Translations under genes and position numbers: made by a program
Notes under the pieces: model-generated
Database searches by the model: none
What the model was told of the DNA's origin: nothing
Seen by the model: only the letters and a program-made list of their open reading frames with translations
Shown here: one piece after another, positions 7,788-15,995 of the stretch
How the letters are laid out: each line of letters begins with the position of its first letter
How positions within the stretch are numbered: position 1 is the first letter of the stretch
Assembly (NCBI GenBank): GCA_041625325.1
Contig: JBFJTN010000016.1
Span: forward strand, 1-30,787
From: Oceanococcus sp041625325
GTDB lineage: Bacteria > Pseudomonadota > Gammaproteobacteria > Nevskiales > Oceanococcaceae
Direction: 5' to 3'
Length of the DNA: 30,787 nt

Positions 7788-8711
7788 ATGTACAAAGCTC
7801 TGGCAGCCAGCGTGCTGCTTGCATCCCTTGTTGCCTGCAACCAGCCAACCGAATCGGCACCGGCCAGCGACAGCAGCCCGCTGCTGGCCAGCGCCTTCGG
7901 CGGCCAGGTCACCCTGCAGCAGATCGAACGCGAACTGCGTCACATGAACGCGGAGCAGCGCAGCAGACTGTTATCCGATCCCGCCGAGTTCAAGAAGCTG
8001 GTTGGCGTCATGCTGTTCCAGCAGCGAGCCGTGAAAGTCGCCGAAGAGACCGGCGTGCTGGATGACGAGTACCGGTTCATCCTGGAACGCGATCGCCAAC
8101 GCAGCATCGCACGGCGTCTGGCTTCGGATCAGTACGAAGCCGCGCAGGTTCCGGATCTCGAGGAAGAGGCTCTGGCCTACTACCACGAGAACCCGCAACT
8201 GTTCACGCCGACCCCGCGGCTCAGCATCTCGCATATCCAGCTGAACGCACCGACCCCCGAGGACAAGGCGCGCCGCAAGCCGGAAGCCGAGAAGCTGTTG
8301 AAACAGATCCGCGAAGGCGCGGATTTCGGCCGCCTGGCCACCGATCACTCGGAAGACTTCGGCCGCTACAGCGCGGGTGACATCGGCTTCATCAAGAAAG
8401 GTGACATGGTCGATGAGTTCTGGGACGCGGCCTATGCCCTGGAAGAAGGTCAGATCAGCGACCTGGTGGAGACCCGTGTCGGCTGGCACATCATCCGTCT
8501 GGACAAGCGAGGCCCGTCCAGCCGCACGCCCTTCGAGCAGGCCAAGGATGCGATCATTGCGCGCCTGGAAGAAGAGCACAAGAAAAAGGCCGTGGAGGAC
8601 TGGGTCCTGCGCGTGGCGCCGCCTGATGACGTGGAAATCCAGCAGGATACCCTCGATCAGTGGTGGAATCGGCGCTACGAAGCCCTGCGCGACAGCCCCA
8701 AGGCTGAATAA
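7788..8711 (+). CDS. EpsD-like parvulin-type peptidyl-prolyl isomerase lipoprotein
   Basis: Start ATG 7788 is preceded by AGGGAGA at 7772-7778. The 307-residue product has a lipoprotein signal with lipobox LVAC (Cys17), so it should be lipid-anchored in the periplasm. An N-terminal SurA/PrsA-like helical region (about 38-135, including VTLQQIERELRHM) is followed by a rotamase domain at about 144-240: SISHIQL, GADFGRLATDHSED, GDIGFIKKGDMVDEF, and VGWHIIRLDKR. Such enzymes speed cis-trans isomerisation of X-Pro bonds in exported proteins. Lipoproteins of this type (EpsD) occur in other exopolysaccharide loci, which fits the neighbours. The next gene starts 21 nt downstream, so it is probably the first gene of the operon 7788-13321. 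Confidence 0.85.
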   Translation: MYKALAASVLLASLVACNQPTESAPASDSSPLLASAFGGQVTLQQIERELRHMNAEQRSRLLSDPAEFKKLVGVMLFQQRAVKVAEETGVLDDEYRFILERDRQRSIARRLASDQYEAAQVPDLEEEALAYYHENPQLFTPTPRLSISHIQLNAPTPEDKARRKPEAEKLLKQIREGADFGRLATDHSEDFGRYSAGDIGFIKKGDMVDEFWDAAYALEEGQISDLVETRVGWHIIRLDKRGPSSRTPFEQAKDAIIARLEEEHKKKAVEDWVLRVAPPDDVEIQQDTLDQWWNRRYEALRDSPKAE

Positions 8712-8732
8712 GCCCGGGAAGCCTGCGGGACG

Positions 8733-11700
8733 ATGCTGAGATTCCTGGGAATCGGGGCGCAGAAATCCGGTACCACCTGGCTGTATCGCCGGCTTCTCGC
8801 CCATCCCCAGCTCGGCTTCCCGGCAGGCAAGGAGCTGCATTTCTGGGACCGGATATCCGCCGACACGGATGTCCGGTCCTATTTCGAGCGCTTCCGGCAC
8901 CCGCACCGGCATGAGGGGGAAATCACTCCGGCCTATGCGATTCTGCAGCCCGATGTCATCCGCCAGATCCACGCCGGCGCTCCCGATCTGCGGCTGATCT
9001 ACCTGCTGCGCAATCCGGTGGAGCGCGCCTGGTCTTCCGCCCAGATGGCCCTGGCCCGGGCCGAAATGGAACCACAGGAAGCCAGTGAACGCTGGTACCT
9101 GGATCATTTCCGTTCCCAAGGATCGCTGGCGCGCGGCGATTACGCCCGTTGCATCCGCAACTGGCGCGCGGTCTTTGCACGAGACCAGCTGCTGATCCTG
9201 CCTTATGAATCCCTGCTCAGCGACCCCGAGGAGCTGCTGCGACGCTGCTGCGCCCACATCGGCGTGGCCCCGCCCAACGAGCTCATGCTGCGGGACTGTC
9301 AGGAGCGGGAATTCGAGGGCGGCGGACCGCCGCTGCCCGAGCATCTGCGCGGCGCCCTGATCGATCTGTACCGCCCCCGTATCCGGGCACTGGAGCAGGA
9401 ACTGGGCCAGTCCTTCAGCCACTGGCTGGACGGCGCCGAAAGCCCGGCAAAAAAGGCCCCGGCCTGGCGCCGCCTGCTGCGCAGGCCGGCGGACAAGGAC
9501 GCGCCGGTGGAGGAACTGCGGCGCAGCGGACTGTTTGACAGCCCCTACTATCTGGAACATTACCCTGACGTCGCCGCCGCCGGTGGCGACCCGGTGCGCC
9601 ACTACCTGGAGCATGGCGCCGCAGAGGGGCGCGACCCGGGGCCACAATTCAGTACCGCCTGGTACCTGAAAACCTATCCCGACATCGCCGAATCCGGCAT
9701 CAATCCCCTGCTGCACTACCTGCGCCACGGTCAAGCCGAAGGCCGCCAGCCCTTGCCGCCCGCGCCGGCCCGGGCCCCGGCCCGCCCAGCAAGCAAGCCT
9801 GCCCCGCCGCAACGCAGCTATCAGGACTTCAGCAGCTACGCCCGCCAGTCGCTGTTCCTGCTCGGCTTCGACGCCCCGCTGGCCGAGGCCGACCTGCGGG
9901 TGATCGGCCACATGCGGGGTCTGCAGTCACATCTCGCCGCCAGCACGCCGACAATCGACGCGGCGGTTACGGTCATCATCAGCGGCCGCGACAGCCAGGC
10001 AGTGCGCGCCGCCATCGACTCCGCGCTGGCCCAGAGTCTACCGCCAGAGCGCATTCTGATATTTCAGGCGGACGGCAGTCCGGTCCCCGAAGCCTGGCTC
10101 CAGGGCTGGGGGAGCCGGCAGATCGAGGCTGCGCAGGGCGGTCCGGCCGCCCTGCCCGAGCTGGTCGGGACCGAGTATTTCGCCTGCCTGCGCGACACCG
10201 AGCAATGGGAGCCCGATTTCCTCCGGCTGCTCGCCGCCCAGCTCCAGGCCCGGCCCGCCCAGTCCGCCGCCTACTGCGCCAAACGGCTGGGCAGCGGGGC
10301 TCAGGAAACGCAGGGCCTCCGCTACGCCGAATTCAGCCGGGCCCTGCTGGAGAATCGCCCCTATATCCCGCCTTCGACGACCCTGTTCCGCAGCGCCCTG
10401 CTCAAGGCAGTGCCGCTGGGCCAGCACTGGGAAACCGCGCATTGGGCCTGGCTGTTGCAGGCGACCCAAAGCACCGCGGCCTCGTCCCTGCCCTGCCTGC
10501 TGGTCGGCGGCGGCGCCGACGATCCGGCCATTCCGGCGCCCGCCCATGACCCGGCACTGGAGCTCAAGGCCCGCTTGCCCGAGCATGCGGTGCCGGGGCT
10601 GGAACTGATGCACGCGACCAGCGCCCGGCCGGAACCGGCAGAGCCCCGCCCGGTGGTGGTCATCATCCCCAGCTTCGAATGCCTGGACTATCTGCGCCTG
10701 TGCGTGGATGCCGTCCTGGCATTCAGCCCGCCCCATGCGCAGCTGCTGGTGGTCGACAATGCCTCGGCTGCCGAGGTGCGCGCCTACCTGGCCAATGCGC
10801 ACGCCAACGGCCGTCTGCGCCTGATCCAGAACGAGCGCAACCTGGGTTTCACCTATGCGGTCAATCAGGGCATTGCCGCCGCGCCGCAGGATGCGGATGT
10901 GGTCCTGCTGAACAACGACGCGGTGGTCACTCCGGGCTGGCTCGAAGCCCTGCAGGCCGTTTTTGATGAAGTGCCGGAAGCGGGCCTGGCGATCCCCCGA
11001 CAGATGCTCCTGCCCGGCACCGACACCGTCGCCGTGCACAGCCCGGCCAGCGACAGGGCGCGCGAGGCCGAGGTCAATCTGTCGCGCCACCATGACAACC
11101 TGCTGCAGCCCTGCATCGAGGACACGAGCGGCCTGGCGGAGTTGAGCTTCGCGCCCTTCTTCTGCGTTTACATCCCGCGCCGCACCCTGCAGGAAATCGG
11201 CCCGCTGGATCACGAGAACGCGCCCCACTACCGCTCCGACAGGCTGTACTGCGAAGCGGTCCGGCGAATCTGCCGGCGGCCGATCATCTACACTCCGCAC
11301 GCCAAGCTGTATCACTTCCTGCAGCGCGCCACCAGCGAGTTGCGCGGTGGCGACAAACGCATGTTCACCGACATGTTCGTGCGCAATGACTGGCGCGCCA
11401 TTTCCGGGCCCGCCCCCGGCAAGCCGGCTGCAGGCTTCTACCCGCGCGTGCCTCTGTCGCGCCTGAGCGAGATTTCCGGGGCGGTGGGTGAGCCCCGGGA
11501 GTTGATCGCGGCAGGTGCCTATCAGCGACCAGGCCGGCTCAACATCGCCGGCTATGATTGCAAGATGGCGCGCGCGCTGGAGGCACTGCGCGGCAGCCGG
11601 GCCTGCACCCCTCCGGTGCTGGAATACGCCATCAGGGGCGCTGTACTGGTCGATCAGGGCATCGTGCTCACGCCCGACGGCTATGCCCTGGAGGAGTCTC

Positions 11701-12602
11701 TCAGCGAAACCACGGACCTGGATACGCCCTGGGTCCGGGTCACCCGCGACGGGGTCTGGTTGAAGCAGGAACCGAAGGGCGACAGCCCCGGTGGCCTGCT
11801 GCTGAAGAAGCGCGGGCAGACCAATTACGGGCACTGGCTGAGCGAACTGCTGATCCGCCTGTACGCGCACCAGGCCCGTAGCGCGGAGCGGCCGGATGTG
11901 ATCGTCCATGAGCCGCCTCCGTCCCAGGCCTTTCTTCGGTCCATGTACCGCGACTCCATCGCCCTGTGCTGCCCCGGCGCCGGCGCGGTCCGCGAGCTGT
12001 CCCACGACGCCGTGCGCTGCGAGCGCCTGCTGTATGTCACCGGGCTGTCCAGCCATCCGGTGCCCAAGCATCCCGGAGGCTTCCCCAGCTGGGACGCCTT
12101 CCTGGCCTGGCAGTCCGCCAACCCCACCCACAAGCATCCCCTGCTGCGGGACATGGGCGCGCACATGGCGGCCGGAGTCGAACACAGGGACGACGGCGCC
12201 AGGCTGTTCCTGACCCGCCAGGACGCCGCGATCGGCCGGCGCATCGTCAATGCCGAAGAAGTGGAAGGCTTCTTCCGTGATGAGGGCTTCCAGGTGCTCG
12301 ACCCCTCCACCCTCAGCATCCGGGAACAGGTGGCCCTGTTCGCCGGCGCCTCGCAGATCTATGGCACCCTCGGTGCCGCCTTCACCAACACCCTGTTTGC
12401 GCCGCCGCACTGCCGCATCGGGTATCTGGCGCCGGTCTACATGAACGGCGTGTTCTACATGGATCTGGATTCGGTGATGCAACGCCCGGCCTTCAATCTG
12501 TTCTACTGCGATCATGCCGATCGACCGGGACCGTGGCATCTGCAATCCGATATCATCGTGCCCATGGAAGAGATGATCAGCTGGTACCGCGCCGAGGAAT
12601 GA
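8733..12602 (+). CDS. Sulfotransferase - YPDVA repeats - GT2 - GT61 fusion enzyme
   Basis: A 1289-residue protein. Residues 1-230 are a sulfotransferase: GAQKSGTTWL (8-17) is the PAPS 5' loop and YLLRNPVERAWSS (90-102) the 3'-phosphate site. Residues 266-340 carry two repeats of the YPDVA type. A Pro/Ala-rich linker (341-360) follows. Residues about 408-600 look like a degenerate GT-A domain (AVTVIISGRDSQAV, then FQADGSP). Residues 638-860 are a GT2 domain (VVVIIPSFE, VVDNAS 673-678, LNNDA 726-730 as DXD equivalent). Residues about 960-1285 resemble GT61/DUF563: NYGHWLSELL (1031-1040), FLTRQDAAIGRRIVNAEEVE, and EQVALFAGASQIYGTLGAAF. The usual His of the GT61 G-x-HGA motif is Leu here (GTLGAAFTN). 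The enzyme would sulfate and transfer at least two kinds of sugar linkage in the cytoplasm. Activities of individual domains are inferred. Confidence 0.88.
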   Translation: MLRFLGIGAQKSGTTWLYRRLLAHPQLGFPAGKELHFWDRISADTDVRSYFERFRHPHRHEGEITPAYAILQPDVIRQIHAGAPDLRLIYLLRNPVERAWSSAQMALARAEMEPQEASERWYLDHFRSQGSLARGDYARCIRNWRAVFARDQLLILPYESLLSDPEELLRRCCAHIGVAPPNELMLRDCQEREFEGGGPPLPEHLRGALIDLYRPRIRALEQELGQSFSHWLDGAESPAKKAPAWRRLLRRPADKDAPVEELRRSGLFDSPYYLEHYPDVAAAGGDPVRHYLEHGAAEGRDPGPQFSTAWYLKTYPDIAESGINPLLHYLRHGQAEGRQPLPPAPARAPARPASKPAPPQRSYQDFSSYARQSLFLLGFDAPLAEADLRVIGHMRGLQSHLAASTPTIDAAVTVIISGRDSQAVRAAIDSALAQSLPPERILIFQADGSPVPEAWLQGWGSRQIEAAQGGPAALPELVGTEYFACLRDTEQWEPDFLRLLAAQLQARPAQSAAYCAKRLGSGAQETQGLRYAEFSRALLENRPYIPPSTTLFRSALLKAVPLGQHWETAHWAWLLQATQSTAASSLPCLLVGGGADDPAIPAPAHDPALELKARLPEHAVPGLELMHATSARPEPAEPRPVVVIIPSFECLDYLRLCVDAVLAFSPPHAQLLVVDNASAAEVRAYLANAHANGRLRLIQNERNLGFTYAVNQGIAAAPQDADVVLLNNDAVVTPGWLEALQAVFDEVPEAGLAIPRQMLLPGTDTVAVHSPASDRAREAEVNLSRHHDNLLQPCIEDTSGLAELSFAPFFCVYIPRRTLQEIGPLDHENAPHYRSDRLYCEAVRRICRRPIIYTPHAKLYHFLQRATSELRGGDKRMFTDMFVRNDWRAISGPAPGKPAAGFYPRVPLSRLSEISGAVGEPRELIAAGAYQRPGRLNIAGYDCKMARALEALRGSRACTPPVLEYAIRGAVLVDQGIVLTPDGYALEESLSETTDLDTPWVRVTRDGVWLKQEPKGDSPGGLLLKKRGQTNYGHWLSELLIRLYAHQARSAERPDVIVHEPPPSQAFLRSMYRDSIALCCPGAGAVRELSHDAVRCERLLYVTGLSSHPVPKHPGGFPSWDAFLAWQSANPTHKHPLLRDMGAHMAAGVEHRDDGARLFLTRQDAAIGRRIVNAEEVEGFFRDEGFQVLDPSTLSIREQVALFAGASQIYGTLGAAFTNTLFAPPHCRIGYLAPVYMNGVFYMDLDSVMQRPAFNLFYCDHADRPGPWHLQSDIIVPMEEMISWYRAEE

Positions 12603-13321
12603 GTCCCGAGCCAGGCGGACCGGCACGGGCGGAGGCCCTGCAGGACAAGGCGATAGTCTTCGTGCACGTGCCGAAGACCGCGGGGGGAACCCTGCGCAAG
12701 CTGCTGACCGCGGTCTACGGTGAGACGGCGGTGTTCTGGGTGCTGCCCGGTCAGTCCGACACCTCGCTGCAGGCGCTGGCCGCGATGCCCCCGGACCGGC
12801 GGCGTCAGCTCAAGGTGATCACCGGGCACATTCCCTATGGCCTGATCGATCACCTGCTGCCACAGGCGGTGGACTACATCACCCTGCTGCGCGATCCGGT
12901 CGCCCGGATTCGCTCCCTGTACCAGTACATCGCCACCAAACCGGGGCACGAGCACCACGCCCTGGCCAGTCGCTGCGACATCACGGCATTCGGATCCGCC
13001 AACCTGTCCGATCTCTACAATCACCAGACCCGCCTGATGGCCGGCAATGGTCATCTGCGACGCGGCATCAACGAGACCGACCTGGCGGTGGCCGAGCACA
13101 ACCTGAGGCGCTTCGCCCTGGCCGGGGTCCAGGAGCGCTTCGACGACTTCGTGCAAGCCTTGTCCCGCCGCTACGGCTGGCGCACAATTCCGCAGGTGGA
13201 AAATTCCAATGTGGCGCAAGATGCCCCGCTGGCGGTGCCCGATGAGGCGCGCCAGCTGATCGAGCGCAACAACGCCTTTGACCTGCGGCTGCATCGGAGC
13301 GTCCTGAGCCGCTGGTCCTGA
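12599..13321 (+). CDS. Small PAPS-dependent sulfotransferase (Sulfotransfer_2-like)
   Basis: Start ATG 12599 overlaps the stop of the preceding gene as ATGA and has GAGGA just upstream, so translation is probably coupled. The 240-residue product has FVHVPKTAGGTLRKLL (21-36), the PAPS 5'-phosphosulfate loop typical of carbohydrate sulfotransferases of the heparan 2-O-sulfotransferase type, and LLRDPVARIRSLYQY for the 3'-phosphate site. No signal peptide or membrane anchor is visible, so it should act in the cytoplasm. With the two fused sulfotransferase domains nearby, it suggests sulfation at more than one position of the same polysaccharide. The sugar acceptor is not known. Confidence 0.85.
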   Translation: MSPEPGGPARAEALQDKAIVFVHVPKTAGGTLRKLLTAVYGETAVFWVLPGQSDTSLQALAAMPPDRRRQLKVITGHIPYGLIDHLLPQAVDYITLLRDPVARIRSLYQYIATKPGHEHHALASRCDITAFGSANLSDLYNHQTRLMAGNGHLRRGINETDLAVAEHNLRRFALAGVQERFDDFVQALSRRYGWRTIPQVENSNVAQDAPLAVPDEARQLIERNNAFDLRLHRSVLSRWS

Positions 13322-13369
13322 CTACCCCGGGGACTTTCGTCCCGCCCGACATCACCTGGTGATCCCGCC

Positions 13370-13708
13370 ATGTCATCAATGAAAAACCTGTTCAGCCTTG
13401 CGGCCCTGTCCCTGCTGCTGGGCGCCTGCGCATCGACTCCAGAAGCGCCCGCGGGTCCGACCATGACCCCGGACGGCAAATACTTCCTGTCCGAGGAGGG
13501 CGGCCGCTTCGGCGCATCCGGCGCCAAGATCAAGGCCAGCCTGTATCAGCGGGGCAATGCCTTCTGCGAGGAGCGCGGCGAGAACGCGGTGCCCCTGCAG
13601 GACGATTACCGTGATGGCGAGGGCTTCAAGCGCGCCTATGCGGAGTTCAGCTTCCGCTGCGTGCCGGATGACAGCCACGACCTGATGCGGCCGGTCTATC
13701 GTCCCTGA
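13370..13708 (+). CDS. Small outer-membrane-type lipoprotein, unknown function
   Basis: The 112-residue product has a short lipoprotein signal with lipobox LGAC (Cys20). The start is ATG 13370 or the Met three codons later (13379), the latter giving a typical MKN start. The mature part is about 90 residues, hydrophilic, and contains two further Cys (CEERGE and FRCVPD) that could form a disulfide. I recall similar small lipoproteins in Xanthomonas-like bacteria but no assigned role. It starts 48 nt after the sulfotransferase stop in the same direction, so it may be the last gene of that operon. Confidence 0.7.
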   Translation: MSSMKNLFSLAALSLLLGACASTPEAPAGPTMTPDGKYFLSEEGGRFGASGAKIKASLYQRGNAFCEERGENAVPLQDDYRDGEGFKRAYAEFSFRCVPDDSHDLMRPVYRP

Positions 13709-13732
13709 GCCGGATTCAGGGGCGCTCGCCCC
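13703..13732. terminator. Hairpins between convergent genes, containing both stop codons
   Basis: CCCTGA (13703-13708) and TCAGGG (13716-13721) form an inverted repeat whose arms are the two TGA stop codons of the convergent genes. A second perfect stem GGGGCG-ct-CGCCCC follows at 13719-13732. There is no T run on either strand. It could act as a weak bidirectional terminator or mRNA end stabiliser. Confidence 0.4.
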
Positions 13733-15920
13733 GGTCGCCGGTCTGATCCAGCAGGCGGGCCAGCGCCTGGCGCAGCCGCCCGGCTTGCGGGTCATCCGCC
13801 GCCACCAGGCCAAACCGGGCCACTTCCCAGGGGTCTGACTGGCTGTCGTAGAACTCCTCGCGGGGCCGCTCGTAACGCGGCAGGCTGGCATCGGCCAGAT
13901 CCAGAAAGCGATAGGCGCTGGCCATCAGCGGCTCGTCGGCCCGCTGCAGGATTTCGCGGTAGACCCGATTGCGCCAGGGCACGAAGTCGCGCGCATCCTC
14001 CGGCAGCAGGGTGTCACCCGGCTGCGGCATGAAGATCAGCCGGTAGCGGCCATCGGTCAGTGAGCGGTCGCTGCGGCTGCTGCCCAGCGCGTAGCGACGG
14101 GGGCCCTGCTGCGTGTGCCCGAGCAGCAGCGGGGCGAAGGAAAAGCCATGGGCCAGCGGCATGGGCGACAGGCCGGCGAGGTCCAGCAGGGTGGGGGTCA
14201 GATCGACCCCGCTGATCACCTCATCCAGGGCCCTGGCGGCAATCCCCGGACCGGCGATCGCCATCGGCACATGCAGGCCCAGGTCGTAGCTGCTGTACTT
14301 GCCCCGGTGATAGGGCGGGCCGTGATCGCCCATCACGATGATCACGGTATCGTCCTCCGCGCCCGCCTCGCGCAACGCCGCGAGCACCTGCCCCAGCTTG
14401 TCGTCGCCGTCCTGTATGGCCTGGAAATACTCCGCCCAGTCCTGGCGTATCGCCGGGGTGTCGGCCAGGTGGCCGGGCAGTTGCAGCGCGGCGGGGTCGA
14501 TGTCCAGGGCGCGCTCTTCGGCATTCGGGAAGGGCCGGTGAGGTTCGTTGATCACGTGGACCAGGAACCAGTTGCCGCCGTGTGCACGCGCCTGGTCAAG
14601 GAAGTCGCGGACCGCCCCGTAATGGTCATCCGAAGCCGGATACCAGCGGTCAAAGGGAAATTTGCTGTGCGGCGCCACGTGCAGCTTGTTCTGCAGGCCG
14701 CTGAAATAGCCGGCAGCCTGCAGCCGCTCGACGATGGTGCCGTAGGCTTCGCGAATCCGGTAGCGGTTGTAGGCCGAGCCCGGCGCTCGCAGCCAGTCGG
14801 GGTTCTCGGCGGCCAGCTGTTCGGCCGAGCCGATGTAGTCCTGCACATTGGCGGTGGCCCCGATGAGATGGTTGTACAGGCCGGTGTAGATGGCCGACTT
14901 CGCACCGCTGCAGGTGCCCAGCGTGATGTAGGCCTTGCGCAGCAGCACCCCGCGTGCCGCCACCGCATCGAAATGGGGCGTGGACAGGCCCGGCGTGCCG
15001 TAGGCCCCGGCCTGCGCGCCCTGATCCTCCAGGAAGACCAGGAGGATGTTGGGCCGCCCGGCATCGGCCTGCCGGCCCGCGGTGTCCGGCGCGCGGGCCA
15101 GCAGGGTCGGCGCGTCTGCCGCATCGGTCAGGGCCTGGGCGAACAGGTGATCGCCCAGCTCCAGCAGGCCCAGCTCGGCGCTGCTCGGCATGCTGTCGGG
15201 ATTACCGAGCAGGCGCAGCGCGTAGCCGGTATCGGGTTCCGGCACATGGCTGGCCGGCTGACGGTACAGCGAAAAAGCGGTGCCCTGCTCGCCTCCCGCG
15301 GCATCGCGGAGATTGAAAAAGCCGCTGGCCGGGCCGGCCAGGGCCAGCACCCCCAGCTCCAGGGTGCCGGGCGGCCCTTCCTGCACGGCCTCCAGGCGCA
15401 GCTGGAAGCCCGTGCTGGTCACCTCTCGAATGCGGCTGAGCCAGAGCCCCTTGGCCGGATGATCCTGCAGCTGGATGAGCAGCTGCGGGGGCTGGGCGAA
15501 GGCCTCGGCAAAGGCGACCGTCAGCCACTCTCCGGTGCCGGGCAGCTCGACGCGCAGGGCCTGGGCCTGCAGACCATTGTCCAGGCGGGTCTCGCCCGCC
15601 GGCACGAGCAGCCATTCCACCGGGCTGGCGGGCGGCGCCAGGCCCTCGGGCCAGGCCTGCAGGGACAAGCTGATCCGGCCATCCTCGCGCTTGCGAACGA
15701 GCGGTAGCGCGGCACCGCCCGGGACGGCAATCGCGGGCCCGGTGAACACCAGCGGGTCGCTGATCCGCGCCGGCACATCCAGGTCCAGCGGCGCGCCATC
15801 CAGCAGGGTCCGCCCGAGCACCCAGTCCTGAACCTCCGGCAGCGGCGGCGGCGCGGAGCCCCCGCCGCCGCAGGCGCTGGACAGCAGGGCAGGTAGCGCA
15901 CAGCTCAGGGCTCGCAGCAT
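13716..15920 (-). CDS. Sulfatase-family (alkaline phosphatase superfamily) secreted protein with altered active-site signature
   Basis: Start ATG 15920 is chosen because GGTGAGG precedes it and a signal sequence follows (MLRALSCALPALLSSACGGGG). The signal ends in a weak lipobox-like LSSAC, so the protein is probably a lipoprotein or otherwise exported; length 734 residues. Residues about 100-200 form a beta-rich region resembling H-type lectin modules (weak). Residues 288-720 form the sulfatase fold, closest in feel to heparan N-sulfatase: NILLVFLEDQGAQAGAY (291-307), HRPFPNAEE, and GDHGPPYHRGKY (531-542) with metal-ligand Asp and His. The formylglycine motif, normally C-x-P-S-R, reads C337-S-G-A-K, and the usual first DD pair is E298-D299. 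Maturation by the standard formylglycine enzyme is therefore doubtful. It could be an active variant, a phosphoesterase or a binding protein. It may act on the sulfated polymer made by its neighbours. Confidence 0.83.
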   Translation of the reverse strand: MLRALSCALPALLSSACGGGGSAPPPLPEVQDWVLGRTLLDGAPLDLDVPARISDPLVFTGPAIAVPGGAALPLVRKREDGRISLSLQAWPEGLAPPASPVEWLLVPAGETRLDNGLQAQALRVELPGTGEWLTVAFAEAFAQPPQLLIQLQDHPAKGLWLSRIREVTSTGFQLRLEAVQEGPPGTLELGVLALAGPASGFFNLRDAAGGEQGTAFSLYRQPASHVPEPDTGYALRLLGNPDSMPSSAELGLLELGDHLFAQALTDAADAPTLLARAPDTAGRQADAGRPNILLVFLEDQGAQAGAYGTPGLSTPHFDAVAARGVLLRKAYITLGTCSGAKSAIYTGLYNHLIGATANVQDYIGSAEQLAAENPDWLRAPGSAYNRYRIREAYGTIVERLQAAGYFSGLQNKLHVAPHSKFPFDRWYPASDDHYGAVRDFLDQARAHGGNWFLVHVINEPHRPFPNAEERALDIDPAALQLPGHLADTPAIRQDWAEYFQAIQDGDDKLGQVLAALREAGAEDDTVIIVMGDHGPPYHRGKYSSYDLGLHVPMAIAGPGIAARALDEVISGVDLTPTLLDLAGLSPMPLAHGFSFAPLLLGHTQQGPRRYALGSSRSDRSLTDGRYRLIFMPQPGDTLLPEDARDFVPWRNRVYREILQRADEPLMASAYRFLDLADASLPRYERPREEFYDSQSDPWEVARFGLVAADDPQAGRLRQALARLLDQTGDRGERP

Positions 15921-15965
15921 GGGCCTCACCGGGTTGATATGAAACAATATGGTGCAGCGGCTGTG

Positions 15966-15995
15966 ACTATAGGTGCCCGGGAGTGCGCTTGTCAT
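15966..15995 (-). promoter_or_regulatory. Sigma70-like promoter for the sulfatase gene
   Basis: On the minus strand, ATGACA (15995-15990) and TATAGT (15971-15966) are separated by 18 nt; each matches consensus at five of six bases. Transcription would start near 15959, leaving a leader of about 40 nt before ATG 15920. The -35 box overlaps the start codon of the divergent GT gene. Confidence 0.5.

Noticed and set aside
7971..12626. Two long antisense frames (646 and 862 codons) opposite the PPIase and the 1289-residue fusion
   Set aside because: They cross real gene borders and show no domain; they are shadows.
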